Source of the DNA: Planctomycetota bacterium
Lineage (GTDB): Bacteria > Planctomycetota > MHYJ01 > WSZJ01 > JACPWG01
Length of the DNA: 34,188 bases
Assembly (NCBI GenBank): GCA_016197205.1
Contig: JACPWG010000027.1
Coordinates: 1-34,188, forward strand
Direction of reading: 5' to 3'
Shown here: one piece after another, positions 24,954-33,072 of the stretch
Numbering within the stretch: position 1 is the stretch's first letter
Layout of the letters: every line of letters begins with the position of its first letter
Translations under genes and position numbers: made by a program
Notes under the pieces: generated by a model
The model's input: only the letters and a program-made list of their open reading frames with translations
Database searches by the model: none
Told to the model about the DNA's origin: nothing

Positions 24954-25183
24954 CTATGCCTCGACGAAGTACTCGTCGTCGGCTTCCTTGACCTCGTATG
25001 CCGCCTTGGGGCGCACGCCAACTTTCGTGATCAAACATCAGCGCCACAAGCTCCTGCCCGTCGATGAGCACGATTTTCTTTTCAATTCGTCCAATATATT
25101 CTTTGGCCTCTGCTGAGAACCAAGAAGTGGTGATGAACAAACCTATTCTGGCGTGCTCCCTCCAAGTTTCCCGCGAAGGCTTA
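24954..25183 (-). pseudogene. Mrr-type restriction endonuclease C-terminal remnant
   Basis: Three reading frames together give an Mrr-family C-terminus: FAGNLEGAR (about 25150-25178), GLFITTSWFSAEAKEYIGRI then EKKIVLIDGQELVALMFDH (about 25035-25135), and VGVRPKAAYEVKEADDEYFV ending at TAG 24954-24956. The conserved FITTS and KIVLIDG...L motifs are those of Mrr_cat nucleases. One frameshift lies between GAR and GLF, another at the GAAA before VGV, and an in-frame TAA stands at 25181-25183 just before the FAG segment. The N-terminal DNA-binding half is absent. This is a dead gene; the several defects argue against simple sequencing error. Confidence 0.75.
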
Positions 25184-25487
25184 GACGGATAGGAGTTTCA
25201 ATCCGGAGCCTACCGGACGGTGTCCCCGGAATCAAGCGAAAACTCCTCCCCGACTGTCGGCTCCCGGAGCCGTGGGGGAGCATCGACCCCGCTGCCGGAG
25301 GGCGGGCGTGGGCACCTATGTTGCGTGCGAAGTCTCTTCAGTCAGCCCCCCGCTTTGAGACTTGACGAGGTCAGTCCGCAACATCCACCGGAACAAAGTC
25401 TCGCACGGTGGGCTGATCCCGCCCGTCGTGAGGATCGTTCGCCCCATTGTCGGCAAGATGCCGCAGAATCCGGTCGACGACTTCCGT
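25184..25487. other. Degraded DNA with a possible protein tail abutting a REPIN-like element
   Basis: No intact gene. On the minus strand 25371-25485 is open for 38 codons (EVVDRILRHLADNGANDPHD, then a short tail and TGA) and ends at the edge of the repeat at 25488. The phrase 'VVDRILRHL' recalls C-terminal tails of IS transposases, but too little remains to name a family. The rest shows broken frames. Confidence 0.3.
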
Positions 25488-25603
25488 GTGCGGGACCGCG
25501 TCTTTAGCGAATGGTTGGCGTCAGTTCGTTGCATTGGTTCCTGGTGGCATGCATCATGCGTTTCGTGTCGCCAAGATGGTTAATCATTAAGACGCAGCCC
25601 GCA
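25488..25603 (+). repeat. REPIN-like element, family A, copy 3
   Basis: Begins GTGCGGGACCGCGTCTTTAG, has the shared interior GTTGGCGTCAGTTCG...GCATGCATCATGCGTTTCGT, and ends GGTTAATCATTAAGACGCAG plus CCCGCA. The left end lacks the ATCGTTAACTAT part. Confidence 0.85.
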
Positions 25604-25626
25604 TTTCGCGGTCGGCATTTTGGTGG

Positions 25627-25735
25627 ACGGGACCGGGTCTTTAGATTTTAGGAAGCGGGGCGGTGTCTTAACCATTAACGATCTCTCCGCTCGGAAAGAG
25701 CGAAAGACTAATCATTAAGACCCGGCCCCCAATCC
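25627..25735 (-). repeat. Palindromic element family D, copy 2
   Basis: Reverse complement of 22318-22426 over its full 109 bases, by eye about 88-90% identical, with the same CTTTAGATTTTAGGAAGCGG tail and inner hairpin (GCTCGGAAAGAGC). Confidence 0.85.
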
Positions 25736-25746
25736 TGGTGATCGAT

Positions 25747-25856
25747 GTGCGGGACCGCGTCTTAATCGTTAACTATTGGTTTGCGTCAGTTCGGCGCATT
25801 CGTTCCGAGCGGCATGCATCATGCGCCTCGTGTCGCCAAGATAGTCGCCGTCCGCA
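25747..25856 (+). repeat. REPIN-like element, family A, copy 4 (right end deleted)
   Basis: The left end GTGCGGGACCGCGTCTTAAT (on to CGTTAACTAT) is intact and the interior is well conserved. The right end jumps from ATAGT to CGCCGTCCGCA, losing about 17 bases of the palindrome. Confidence 0.85.
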
Positions 25857-25951
25857 CTTGTGTTGTGGGCCGCGGGTGCCGCGCCCGCGGCGCCCCTCGC
25901 CCCGACCCTCTCCCCCACCGGGGAGTCGCATCGCGCCGCGCCCGCGCACCC

Positions 25952-28900
25952 CTATCCGCCCCGGAGCCGACCCCGCGCCTCCTCCAGGTACGACTTGAAC
26001 ATCTTGTCCAGGCCCGGATTCAACCGCAGGGCGGCCTCCAGGTCCGCCACGGCCTCGGACCAGCGCCCGGTCTCGCACCGAATCTGGCCGCGACGCGCAA
26101 GGGCCTCGACCTGGCGCGGATTCAGGGCGAGCCCCTTCGCGAAATCCGCCAGCGCCGCCTCCCAGAGAGGACCCGGGGCGAGGCCGGCCTTTTTCAGGTG
26201 CAAGCCCCAGACGGTCCGGAGCAGCCCGCGCCGCGTCCAGATCTCCGCGGAATTGCCATTGAGCGAAAGGGCCTTGCCGAAGTCCTCCAATGAGCGCTCG
26301 AAGAGAGAGAGCGGGTCGGCGCCCGCGCCGCTCCGGTACATCCCCCAGTTCATTCGTACCAGCGCGCGATCCTTCCAGGACTCCGCGGACGACGGGTTGA
26401 GCGCCAGCCCCTTCCCAAGGTCCGCTTCTCCCTCCGCGTAGAGTGGCTCCGGGTCCCGCCCCTGGCTCCGGCGCCAGGTCGCGCGGTTGCAGCGCAGGAG
26501 GCCGCGCCAGCTCCACACCTCCGCCGTAGCCGGATTCAGGCCAAGGGACGTGCCGTAGGCCGCCTCCGCCTTTTCGAAGAGCGGCTCCGGATCGCGCCCG
26601 CGGGCCCGCCGACCCAGGGCCCAGTTCCCGTACGCCATGCCGAGCGTCATCCACGCCCCGGCGGATTTCGGGGCCAGCTCCACGGCCTTCTCCAGATCAC
26701 CCGCACCCGCGGCGTAGAGGTCGTCCGGGTCCTCCCCGTGGTTCCGTCGATAGTTGGCCCACTCGGCCCGCGCCTGGCCCCGGGAGAGCCAGGAGCCCGC
26801 CGCGCCGGGGTTCAGCTCCAACGCCTTCCCGCAGTCGGCGATCGCGCGCTCATAGGTCGACGTCGGATCCTCCCCCGTCCGGACCTTGTGGTTCGCCCAG
26901 TTCGCGAGCAGGACCGAGCGCGCCCGCCACCCATCGATGGCGGCCGGGTTTCGCGCAAGGGCCTTCTCGAAGTCCGCCAGGGCCTGCTCAGTCGTCGGGC
27001 CCGGGTCTTCGCCGCGCGCGGTGCGCGCCTGCGCCCAATTCGTGTAGAGGATCGCGCGGAGCATCCATACGTCCGCCCAATCGCGGGCGAGGGCGAGGGC
27101 GCGTTCGAAGCAGGTCTTCGCCTCGGCGTACGAGGCGTCCGGAGGCTCCCCCCGGCCGCTGAGGTAAAGACCCCAGTCGCTCGCGATCATGCCGCGCCGG
27201 AGCCACGACTCCGCGGAGCGCGGCTCCAGCTCCAGGGCGCGGGCGTAGTCGGCGAGGGCGTCGCGATAGACCGGCTGCGGATCCGCGCCGCGGCGGGACT
27301 GCTCCAGGCCCAGCCGGCCTCGCATGCGTCCGCGGCCAACCCAGAACGGCAGGTAGCCTTTGTCCATCGCCGCGCCTTGGCCAAGGGCCTCGATCGCGCG
27401 GTCCCAATGCCCCGCCCCCTCCTCGACGCGCGCCAGCCCTTCATACGCTTCCTCCAGCTTCGCGTCCCCGCGCAGCGCCTCCGCAAGCTGCGCGCGCGCC
27501 TCGTCGGCCCGCGCGGCCGCCTGCGCCCCGAAGGCGAGCGCGAGTCCCTTCGCGCAGGCGAGCCGCGCGGCGGAAACCGTAAGCCCGGACGCGGCGGCCG
27601 CCGAACCGGCCCCGGCGCCCTCCGCAGCCCCGGTCCCGCGCTCGACCGCCGGCGCCTCCACCCGCTCCTCCAGCCGGGCGATGTCGGCGGTGAGGCGCTC
27701 GCGCAGCGAACTCGCCTCCGCGTCCCCGGCCTCGAGCGCCGCGTCGTCCGGGACGTCGAGCTTCTCGCCCGCCAGTCCGCCCGCGGCGAGCAGGCCGGAG
27801 CGCGCGAGGCTCTCCCCCTGCCTCGCTAGGACCCGGTCGCGCACCTGTTCGAGCCGGTCGCCGAGGGCGTGTGCCGTCAGGACCGACCGTTCGTAGAGGG
27901 CGGGGGCGAAGTCCGGGTTCGCGGCAAGCGCGCGGTCGAGCTCGCGCCGGGCGTCCTCGAAGCGCAGCAGGGCGCGGTACATCCGCCCCAGGTGGAAGTG
28001 CGGTTCCGGATTCGACGGCGCCTGCGCGAGAACGGCCCGTGCGGACTCCTCGAGCGGGCCGAGGAAGGCCTCCTCCGCGTCCGCCATGCGGCCGCCGGCA
28101 CGGCGCAGGAGGAGGGTGGCCTTCACGTTTCCCGCCGCGATCTTGCGGAGGGCGCCGAGCGTCTCCTCCTCGGCGCGCCGCTTCTCGAGGCGGGCCGTGC
28201 GGGCATTCCAGACCGCCGCCCCGGCCACACCCGCTGCGGCCAGGACCAGGAGAAGGCCCGCGGCGGCGAGCCGGCGTCGACGCCCCCAGCGGAGGGCGCG
28301 CTCCGGCCACGACTGGCGGCGCGCCCAGATCGGTTCCCCTTCGAGGAAAGCGGCCAGGTCGGCGGCGAGGACCGCCGCGGAGGGATAGCGCCGGGCCGGC
28401 TCCTTCTCGAGGCACTTGAGGGTGATCGTCTCGAGGTCGGGCGGGACGGCGGGGTTGATCGAGCGCGGGAGCGGCGGGTCCTTCTGGAGGATGGAGTAGA
28501 GGGTGGAGGCCGTGCTGTCTCCCTCGAAGGGGCGGCGGCCGGTCGAGAGCTCGTAGAGGAGAATGCCGAGGGAAAAGAGGTCGCTGCGAGGCCCGAGGGC
28601 GTCGAGGTGGCCGTCGGCCTGTTCCGGCGACATGTAGGCGATCGTCCCGAGCGCGCCCCCCTCGCGGGTGAGGTGCGTGGAGGACTTCAGGTCGCGTGCG
28701 AGGCCGAAGTCCGTCAGCTTGGGGGTCCAGGGCAGGGCGTCGGGCGGCAGCGGGGAGGCGGGAGCGGCGCCGACCGGGAAGGGGGGCGCCACAGCTTGCT
28801 CGGAGGTCGCCAAGAGGATGTTTTCCGGCTTGATGTCGCGGTGGAGGATGCCGTGCTGGTGTGCGTGCTCGAGGGCGAGTGCGACGTCGCGGACCAGTCG

Positions 28901-29593
28901 GACCCGGCGGCGGATGGAGGCCCGGGCCGTCGCGACCGCCGCGGTGCCGGGGGCGGGGGCGCCGAGGAGGCGCGGGGTCGACGCTCGGGGCGCGTCGGTC
29001 CCCCCCGAGGCGCCGTGCGGGGCGGCGACCGTCCGCTCGACGGAGGGCGGCGGCGGTGCCGCGCCGTGCGGTCCTTCCGCGAGCAGGAAGTCGCGCAGAC
29101 TCCCGTGATCGACGTACTCGAGCGCGAGGAAGGGGCGGTCGCCATGGACGCCGACTTCGTGGACCTGGACGATGTTCGGGTGGGAGAGACGAGCGAGGGC
29201 GCGGGCCTCCCGCAGGAAGCGCTCCTCCGCCTCCGCCATGGAGCCCAGGGTGACGGGGCCCGTGTCGCTGGTGAGCCACTTGAGCGCGACGAAGCGGCGA
29301 AGGTCCAGGTCGTAGGCCTTGAAGACGACCCCCATCCCGCCTCGACCGAGCGGGCCGACGACGACGTACTTTCCGTGACGATTTTCCGGCGAGAGGGCGG
29401 CGACTCGGACCTCCTCCGGTTGCGGGTCGTGGGTGGCGTGGCCGGCCGGCGGCGGGAACGGGGCGGACGCGGTCGGCGGGACAAGCGGCGCGGTGCGAAG
29501 AGAGGCGAGGCCGAGCGGCGGTTCCGCGACGGTCTTCTGCAGGTCCGGGCCGACGGGCGGACCGGGGCTCGGTTCAAGCGGTGGTTCGGCCAT
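25952..29593 (-). CDS. Membrane Ser/Thr protein kinase with extended TPR array
   Basis: 1213 residues from ATG 29593 (the frame is open further up to 30247, but that part overlaps the next gene and lacks protein character). A Pro-rich leader precedes the kinase domain, residues 75-420: GRGGMGVVF (83-91), Lys105 in VALKWL, HRDIKPEN (251-258, a normal RD kinase), DFG 295-297, MSPEQADG, DLFSLGILLYELSTGRRPF. An insert rich in Pro/Ala splits the domain at about 175-225. Membrane helix 442-462 follows the Arg cluster RWGRRRRL. The outer part has about ten TPR-like units of roughly 54 residues, each joining a helix pair to a stereotyped linker 'NWAxxRxxxGxDPxPxYxxA'. This is the PknB-like plan with a periplasmic interaction array. 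Ligand and substrate are unknown. Confidence 0.93.
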   Translation of the reverse strand: MAEPPLEPSPGPPVGPDLQKTVAEPPLGLASLRTAPLVPPTASAPFPPPAGHATHDPQPEEVRVAALSPENRHGKYVVVGPLGRGGMGVVFKAYDLDLRRFVALKWLTSDTGPVTLGSMAEAEERFLREARALARLSHPNIVQVHEVGVHGDRPFLALEYVDHGSLRDFLLAEGPHGAAPPPPSVERTVAAPHGASGGTDAPRASTPRLLGAPAPGTAAVATARASIRRRVRLVRDVALALEHAHQHGILHRDIKPENILLATSEQAVAPPFPVGAAPASPLPPDALPWTPKLTDFGLARDLKSSTHLTREGGALGTIAYMSPEQADGHLDALGPRSDLFSLGILLYELSTGRRPFEGDSTASTLYSILQKDPPLPRSINPAVPPDLETITLKCLEKEPARRYPSAAVLAADLAAFLEGEPIWARRQSWPERALRWGRRRRLAAAGLLLVLAAAGVAGAAVWNARTARLEKRRAEEETLGALRKIAAGNVKATLLLRRAGGRMADAEEAFLGPLEESARAVLAQAPSNPEPHFHLGRMYRALLRFEDARRELDRALAANPDFAPALYERSVLTAHALGDRLEQVRDRVLARQGESLARSGLLAAGGLAGEKLDVPDDAALEAGDAEASSLRERLTADIARLEERVEAPAVERGTGAAEGAGAGSAAAASGLTVSAARLACAKGLALAFGAQAAARADEARAQLAEALRGDAKLEEAYEGLARVEEGAGHWDRAIEALGQGAAMDKGYLPFWVGRGRMRGRLGLEQSRRGADPQPVYRDALADYARALELEPRSAESWLRRGMIASDWGLYLSGRGEPPDASYAEAKTCFERALALARDWADVWMLRAILYTNWAQARTARGEDPGPTTEQALADFEKALARNPAAIDGWRARSVLLANWANHKVRTGEDPTSTYERAIADCGKALELNPGAAGSWLSRGQARAEWANYRRNHGEDPDDLYAAGAGDLEKAVELAPKSAGAWMTLGMAYGNWALGRRARGRDPEPLFEKAEAAYGTSLGLNPATAEVWSWRGLLRCNRATWRRSQGRDPEPLYAEGEADLGKGLALNPSSAESWKDRALVRMNWGMYRSGAGADPLSLFERSLEDFGKALSLNGNSAEIWTRRGLLRTVWGLHLKKAGLAPGPLWEAALADFAKGLALNPRQVEALARRGQIRCETGRWSEAVADLEAALRLNPGLDKMFKSYLEEARGRLRGG

Positions 29594-29651
29594 GGCGACG
29601 ACTCGGGCCTCCGAACGGCGGCGGGGAGCGACGGCGACGGCTACGCCTCCT

Positions 29652-29657
29652 ATTATA
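29652..29657 (-). promoter_or_regulatory. Possible -10 element of the large kinase gene
   Basis: On the minus strand TATAAT lies about 60 bases upstream of the ATG at 29593, in otherwise GC-rich DNA. A matching -35 hexamer at normal spacing is not seen, so the call rests on the -10 alone. Confidence 0.35.
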
Positions 29658-29775
29658 GAGGTCGCGGGGGTCGGGGAGCAAGGCTCGGGGCCCGACGCCC
29701 GAGGATGGCAATCGTCGGGGGGAGGACGGCGCCACGAAGGCGCCGTCCCCGGATCGCCGCGATCCGCCGTCCCTG

Positions 29776-30396
29776 TCAATCCACGTCGGAGGCGACCACC
29801 CGCTCCTTTTCGCCCTTTCCATCCGTGCCTTCGCTCGGGCCGGCGACGCGCCCGGTCCGCACCTCCTGCTCCAGATGCTGGACGATCCCGTCCGCGGCGA
29901 GCTTGATCACCTGGTCGGTCGTGCCTCCAAGATAGGGGAAGTTGGAGGAGCGCGACTCGGAGGCGAAGACCCCAAGGAGCCGGCCGGCGGCAAGGTCCCA
30001 GATCTCGACCTTCAATTCGAGCCTCGCGCGTCCGGCCCAGATTCCAAACCACAGCCGCTCGAAACCGTTGATCGCGCGCACGGCGACGATCGTGGCGCGC
30101 AGGCGCACGTCCGAGGGCGGACCGTCTCGGTCCGACGCACGCGCGACCCGCCCGAACAGGTTTCGCTCGCGCAGCCGGGCCACGATCTCCCCCTCCAGCC
30201 GGGGGACGACCTCCGACGCAGCGGCGAGCGGGGAGACGACCTCGCACGAAACCGCGCTCTGCTGGGGCACGCGGGACGTGAGGGGCGTCTCGGTCCGGAC
30301 CTTCGACGACGACGCGCAGCCCGCCAGGCCGGCCACCGCCAGGGCCGGCCCGATCCAGCGGAAGACGTGGCTTCTCGCACCAGCTCGGGTCCTCAT
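29776..30396 (-). CDS. DUF4410-like lipoprotein
   Basis: 206 residues. ATG 30396 has GGAGG six bases upstream. The N-terminus is a lipoprotein signal: Arg-rich, hydrophobic, then the lipobox LAGC with Cys27. The mature domain, about residues 45-185, has ARLRERNLFGRVARA, VRLRATIVAVRAINGFERLW, ARLELKVEIWDLAAGRLLG and a final helix VIKLAADGIVQHLEQ, the strand/helix order of DUF4410 and related outer-membrane-assembly-like lipoproteins that compare 'e.rL.e.g.F.rV'. It is anchored in a membrane facing the periplasm. Function unknown. It lies 180 bases upstream of the large kinase gene on the same strand, with the putative -10 between them, so probably a separate unit. Confidence 0.78.
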   Translation of the reverse strand: MRTRAGARSHVFRWIGPALAVAGLAGCASSSKVRTETPLTSRVPQQSAVSCEVVSPLAAASEVVPRLEGEIVARLRERNLFGRVARASDRDGPPSDVRLRATIVAVRAINGFERLWFGIWAGRARLELKVEIWDLAAGRLLGVFASESRSSNFPYLGGTTDQVIKLAADGIVQHLEQEVRTGRVAGPSEGTDGKGEKERVVASDVD

Positions 30397-30852
30397 CGCA
30401 GACCTCCGATCAAAGGGGCACGGCCGCCCATCGGGAGGCTGCGCCCGAGACCAGATCCAAACGGAAGATACGAGGTCGAGGCTTGCGTCCTGGATGCCTC
30501 GTGGGCCTTCCATGTCGTTCCGGTAGGTCCTTCGTTTCCGTCGCAGGCGCGTCCCGCGTGGAAAGCGAACCGCGACCGTGAGAGAGCGGTCTGGGGGCGT
30601 TCTACCATGACCTCCGGTTCGAGGCCGCCGACCCGCATGGGGGCGCCCTGCGAACGCACCGGGCAGCGAGGTCGAATCCGCGGCTCTGGAAGAACGCGCG
30701 GAGACCGCTCCCTCACGGTCGCGGTTCCGTGTGTCCGTCGCGGACCCGTTCCGCTTCCATCGTCCACATGTCGTGCACTCCCAGGATCGATATCGAAGGC
30801 CCGCTGGGGCCCGCGCCCCCAGGCAGCGCGCCTGGACTTCGTCAACAGGCCG
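30397..30852. other. Intergenic region with a 26-bp inverted repeat
   Basis: GAACCGCGACCGTGAGAGAG (on to CGGTCT, 30567-30592) is matched by its inverse at 30702-30727 with one mismatch, leaving a 109-base spacer. No gene is seen. The inverted repeat could be the ends of a small non-autonomous element. Confidence 0.6.
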
Positions 30853-31599
30853 CTAGTCGATCGGGGGACGTCCTCCCGTCCCAAAGAGGGTCGGGTACTT
30901 GTCCTCCAGCAGGCGCAGGGGCAGCTTCCCGCACTTCCAACAGTTGTCCCCCACGACTTCCGAAGCCACCAAGGGGTGGAGCGCACACCCCAGGTAGTGT
31001 CTCCGCCTGATCAGGAGGGAGGAGCACTTGGGGCAGTAGCCCGGTTCGTCGGCCACCACCTTGTCCTTTGCACAGACGTACTTCGCGATCCGCGCGATCT
31101 GGAAGGGCACTTCCAGGACTACGTTCGTCTCCTCCTTTCCGGGAAGACCGGCGAGGCGCACGAACGCCCGGGCCGCCCCGTGTTCGATCCGCGAGAGGTC
31201 CATGCGCGCCGAGAGCCAGTCGCGGAAGTGCGTGTCCACGAGGGCGAGGTCCGCGTGCATGCCCGTGCGCTGCTTGTCCCTGAACACGAGGGCCACGCTT
31301 CCCGCGGCGCCCTGGATGGACGCCCGCGCCTGCTCCCGGTCGTAGAGGTACACTTCGATCCGGTCGTGGTGAAAGGCGATTTCGAAGACGTGCTCCTTCG
31401 TCGCCGTCACCAGGCCGCCGTGGATTTCCGCGGACAGGTCCTTCTCGTCGAGCGCGCCGCCGCCTGGAGCCGGCGGCGGGGTCACGGCGCGCCCGGCCGG
31501 CTTCACCGGATCGTCGGCGGCCGACCGTGCAGCGGCGACGGACAGCAACGCCGCGATCGCGAAGGCAGCCGCCGAGCCGCCCTTGCAAAGCGTGTTCAT
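30853..31599 (-). CDS. Secreted protein with C-terminal zinc-ribbon-like cysteines
   Basis: 248 residues. ATG 31599 has AAGGAG seven bases upstream. A signal peptide (AAFAIAALLSVAAARSAA) directs export. Residues 55-175 form a beta-rich domain (HVFEIAFHHDRIEVYLYDRE, SVALVFRDK, VVLEVPFQIARIAKY). The tail has six Cys: 176, 189, 192, 205, 220 and 223. YVCAKDKVVADEPGYCPKC has the spacing and wording of heavy-metal-binding YxCPMHP/CPKCGM segments found in copper-efflux proteins, and NCWKCGKLPL closes a second knuckle. This suggests a periplasmic metal-binding protein; the metal and partner are not known. No efflux genes are nearby. A similar 'PGKCPKCG' logic makes Cu or Zn the first guess. Confidence 0.78.
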   Translation of the reverse strand: MNTLCKGGSAAAFAIAALLSVAAARSAADDPVKPAGRAVTPPPAPGGGALDEKDLSAEIHGGLVTATKEHVFEIAFHHDRIEVYLYDREQARASIQGAAGSVALVFRDKQRTGMHADLALVDTHFRDWLSARMDLSRIEHGAARAFVRLAGLPGKEETNVVLEVPFQIARIAKYVCAKDKVVADEPGYCPKCSSLLIRRRHYLGCALHPLVASEVVGDNCWKCGKLPLRLLEDKYPTLFGTGGRPPID

Positions 31600-32219
31600 G
31601 ACCGAGCTCCTTCTCTGAGAGCTGGACAGGACCGGGGAAGGAGCGCAGGCGCGCGCAGTCCGGCCCGTGGTTCCGCCCGGCCACGACCCCCCAGTCCAAA
31701 CGCGGGTAGCCGCGACCAAAGGGAGAGACGTCCGCGACGCCCGTGGCACCCCTCACCCCTCCCGCACGAGCGTCACCAGAATCGCGCCAACGAGTCGGCT
31801 CTGTTTTGCTCGTCCCATTTTTGCGCTACTCCCCCTGAACGCCAAGCCAAGCCCATCCTCGCGGAATACATTGGATCCACATGTGCGAGTTTCGTTTTTT
31901 GCGAAAGTTTCGATATATTATACACCGAATAGAGGCACATGTCAAATCGCAACCAGAGGGGGAGATGGCACTCGTTTTGAGCAGCGCGTACACGCCGGAC
32001 GATGTGGCGCGAGGGATGGCACCCACAAACTGCTTGAGGTCAAAGAGGTTGCGCTGTCTTTTCGCTACGGCAGACGGGGAGCGACCACGCCTCTCGCGCC
32101 CTTCAACCGTGTGGAAAGAGTGGTGGTCGCCAGGGAGTGGCTTGGCAGGCCTTCAACGAGGCATGGCTTCGGCGCAGGACGTGCGTCCGAGGGGGCCGGC
32201 TCGTGACGCAGCGCGTCAT
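31600..32219. other. Intergenic region with an AT-rich patch
   Basis: About 620 bases. The patch 31865-31960 is far lower in GC (TTTTTTGCGAAAGTTTCGAT, TATTATACACC) than anything near it, as expected for a promoter region or foreign fragment. The frames around it have no recognisable family, and no ribosome site leads into a convincing gene. Confidence 0.4.
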
Positions 32220-32418
32220 GGCCCGCAAGTGTCCATCGGGTCCGACCGAAGCCCTGGAACTCGCCTCCCGCTCACAGCAGTGGCGCCGGCACCCGGCAGC
32301 ACGCCTCCAGCAACCGCCGTCGCCGGCTCCGGCTCCCTCCCGACTTCACTACCGTCGCGCCCTTGAGGTCCTCTTCGAACTGCCGCTCCAGCCCGGCCGC
32401 CGGCTCGCGCCCGTAGAT
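32220..32418 (-). pseudogene. Duplicated 3' fragment of the cardiolipin-synthase-type gene
   Basis: 199 bases matching 33878-34076 in the same orientation, by eye about 95% identical. In the coding frame (minus strand) it gives the C-terminal 48 or so residues (IYGREPAAGLERQFEEDLKG..., basic RRRRLLEA tail, stop at 32272-32274) plus 52 bases beyond the stop. There is no start and no PLD catalytic motif, so it cannot be functional alone. Confidence 0.85.
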
Positions 32419-32752
32419 GCCTCCTCACCACTCGACCGAGCCGAGGCCCGGCTCGATTTCTTTCCCTGTCCGGGCTCGCACGTTCGTCACCGCGGCTCGA
32501 ACACGAAACCGGGCTTGCTCGCGTCCGTGCAGACGTGTAGAATCGCGCGCAGGGGACGCCGTTGAACTCTCGGGGCCGAACCGGGGCCTGCCGTGCCGGT
32601 CACATCGCGGCCGGGACGGGTGCGACGCAGTTCCTTCTCGCAGCCGGGACCCGGCGAGCCGAAGATCATTGGCATCGAACAGCCCCTACGTTCACCCCTC
32701 CGCTTGAGAAGACGGGCCCGAGACGGCACCTGAGCACCGGGAGAGGTCAGCC
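32419..32752. other. Intergenic region before the DUF4258/YgiT pair
   Basis: No gene is supported in these 334 bases. It should include the promoter of the pair, but no clear hexamer pair or operator palindrome was found. Confidence 0.35.
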
Positions 32753-33072
32753 GTGGCTGGTCTGTCGATCGAGTGGGTTCGCGCCCGGGTCAGGGCGAGC
32801 GAGTACCTCTTCACGCTCCACGCCGATGAAGAGCGGAGAAACGACAGCCTGGACATCCTCGAAGTGGAAACGGCCATGCTGTCGGGTACGATCCTCGAGG
32901 ACTACCCGGGAGTCCGCGTGGGGCGTCGTGCCTCGTACACGGGCGGGCTGGGGAGACCGACCTGCACGTCGTTTGCGGGCGCAATCGGTCGGGATGGCTC
33001 GTGCTCATCACCGTTTATCTACCCAGGCCGCCGAAATGGGAAACGCCGACACGAAGAGGAGTGAAGACATGA
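32753..33072 (+). pseudogene. DUF4258 family protein, one-base frameshift (toxin-like)
   Basis: GTG 32753 follows GGGAGAGG at six bases. The first 50 residues (IEWVRARVRASEYLFTLHADEE, LDILEVETAMLSGTILEDYPG) are those of DUF4258 proteins. After ILEDYP at about 32903-32910 the family sequence continues in the -1 frame: GASCLVHGRAGETDLHVVCG, then GWLVLITVYLPRPPKWETP and stop TGA 33070-33072. One missing C in the TACCCGGG run explains it. The other frame runs on without sense to 33064. DUF4258 proteins share the RelE/MqsR-like setting and are commonly paired with YgiT zinc-finger antitoxins. It is an inactivated toxin or a base lost in assembly. Confidence 0.82.

Noticed and set aside
22042..25856. 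Recurring palindromes as a CRISPR array
   Set aside because: Spacing is irregular, copies are in both orientations, the interiors themselves are conserved, and no cas gene is present. REPIN-like elements explain it better.
27869..29935. 688-codon plus-strand frame
   Set aside because: Antisense to the large kinase, Gly/Arg-rich, no motifs.
29875..31932. 685-codon plus-strand frame
   Set aside because: Spans two antisense genes and an intergenic repeat; no protein features.
31826..32026. 66-codon minus-strand frame in the AT-rich patch
   Set aside because: No ribosome site or family resemblance; it is probably open only because the region is short and AT-rich.
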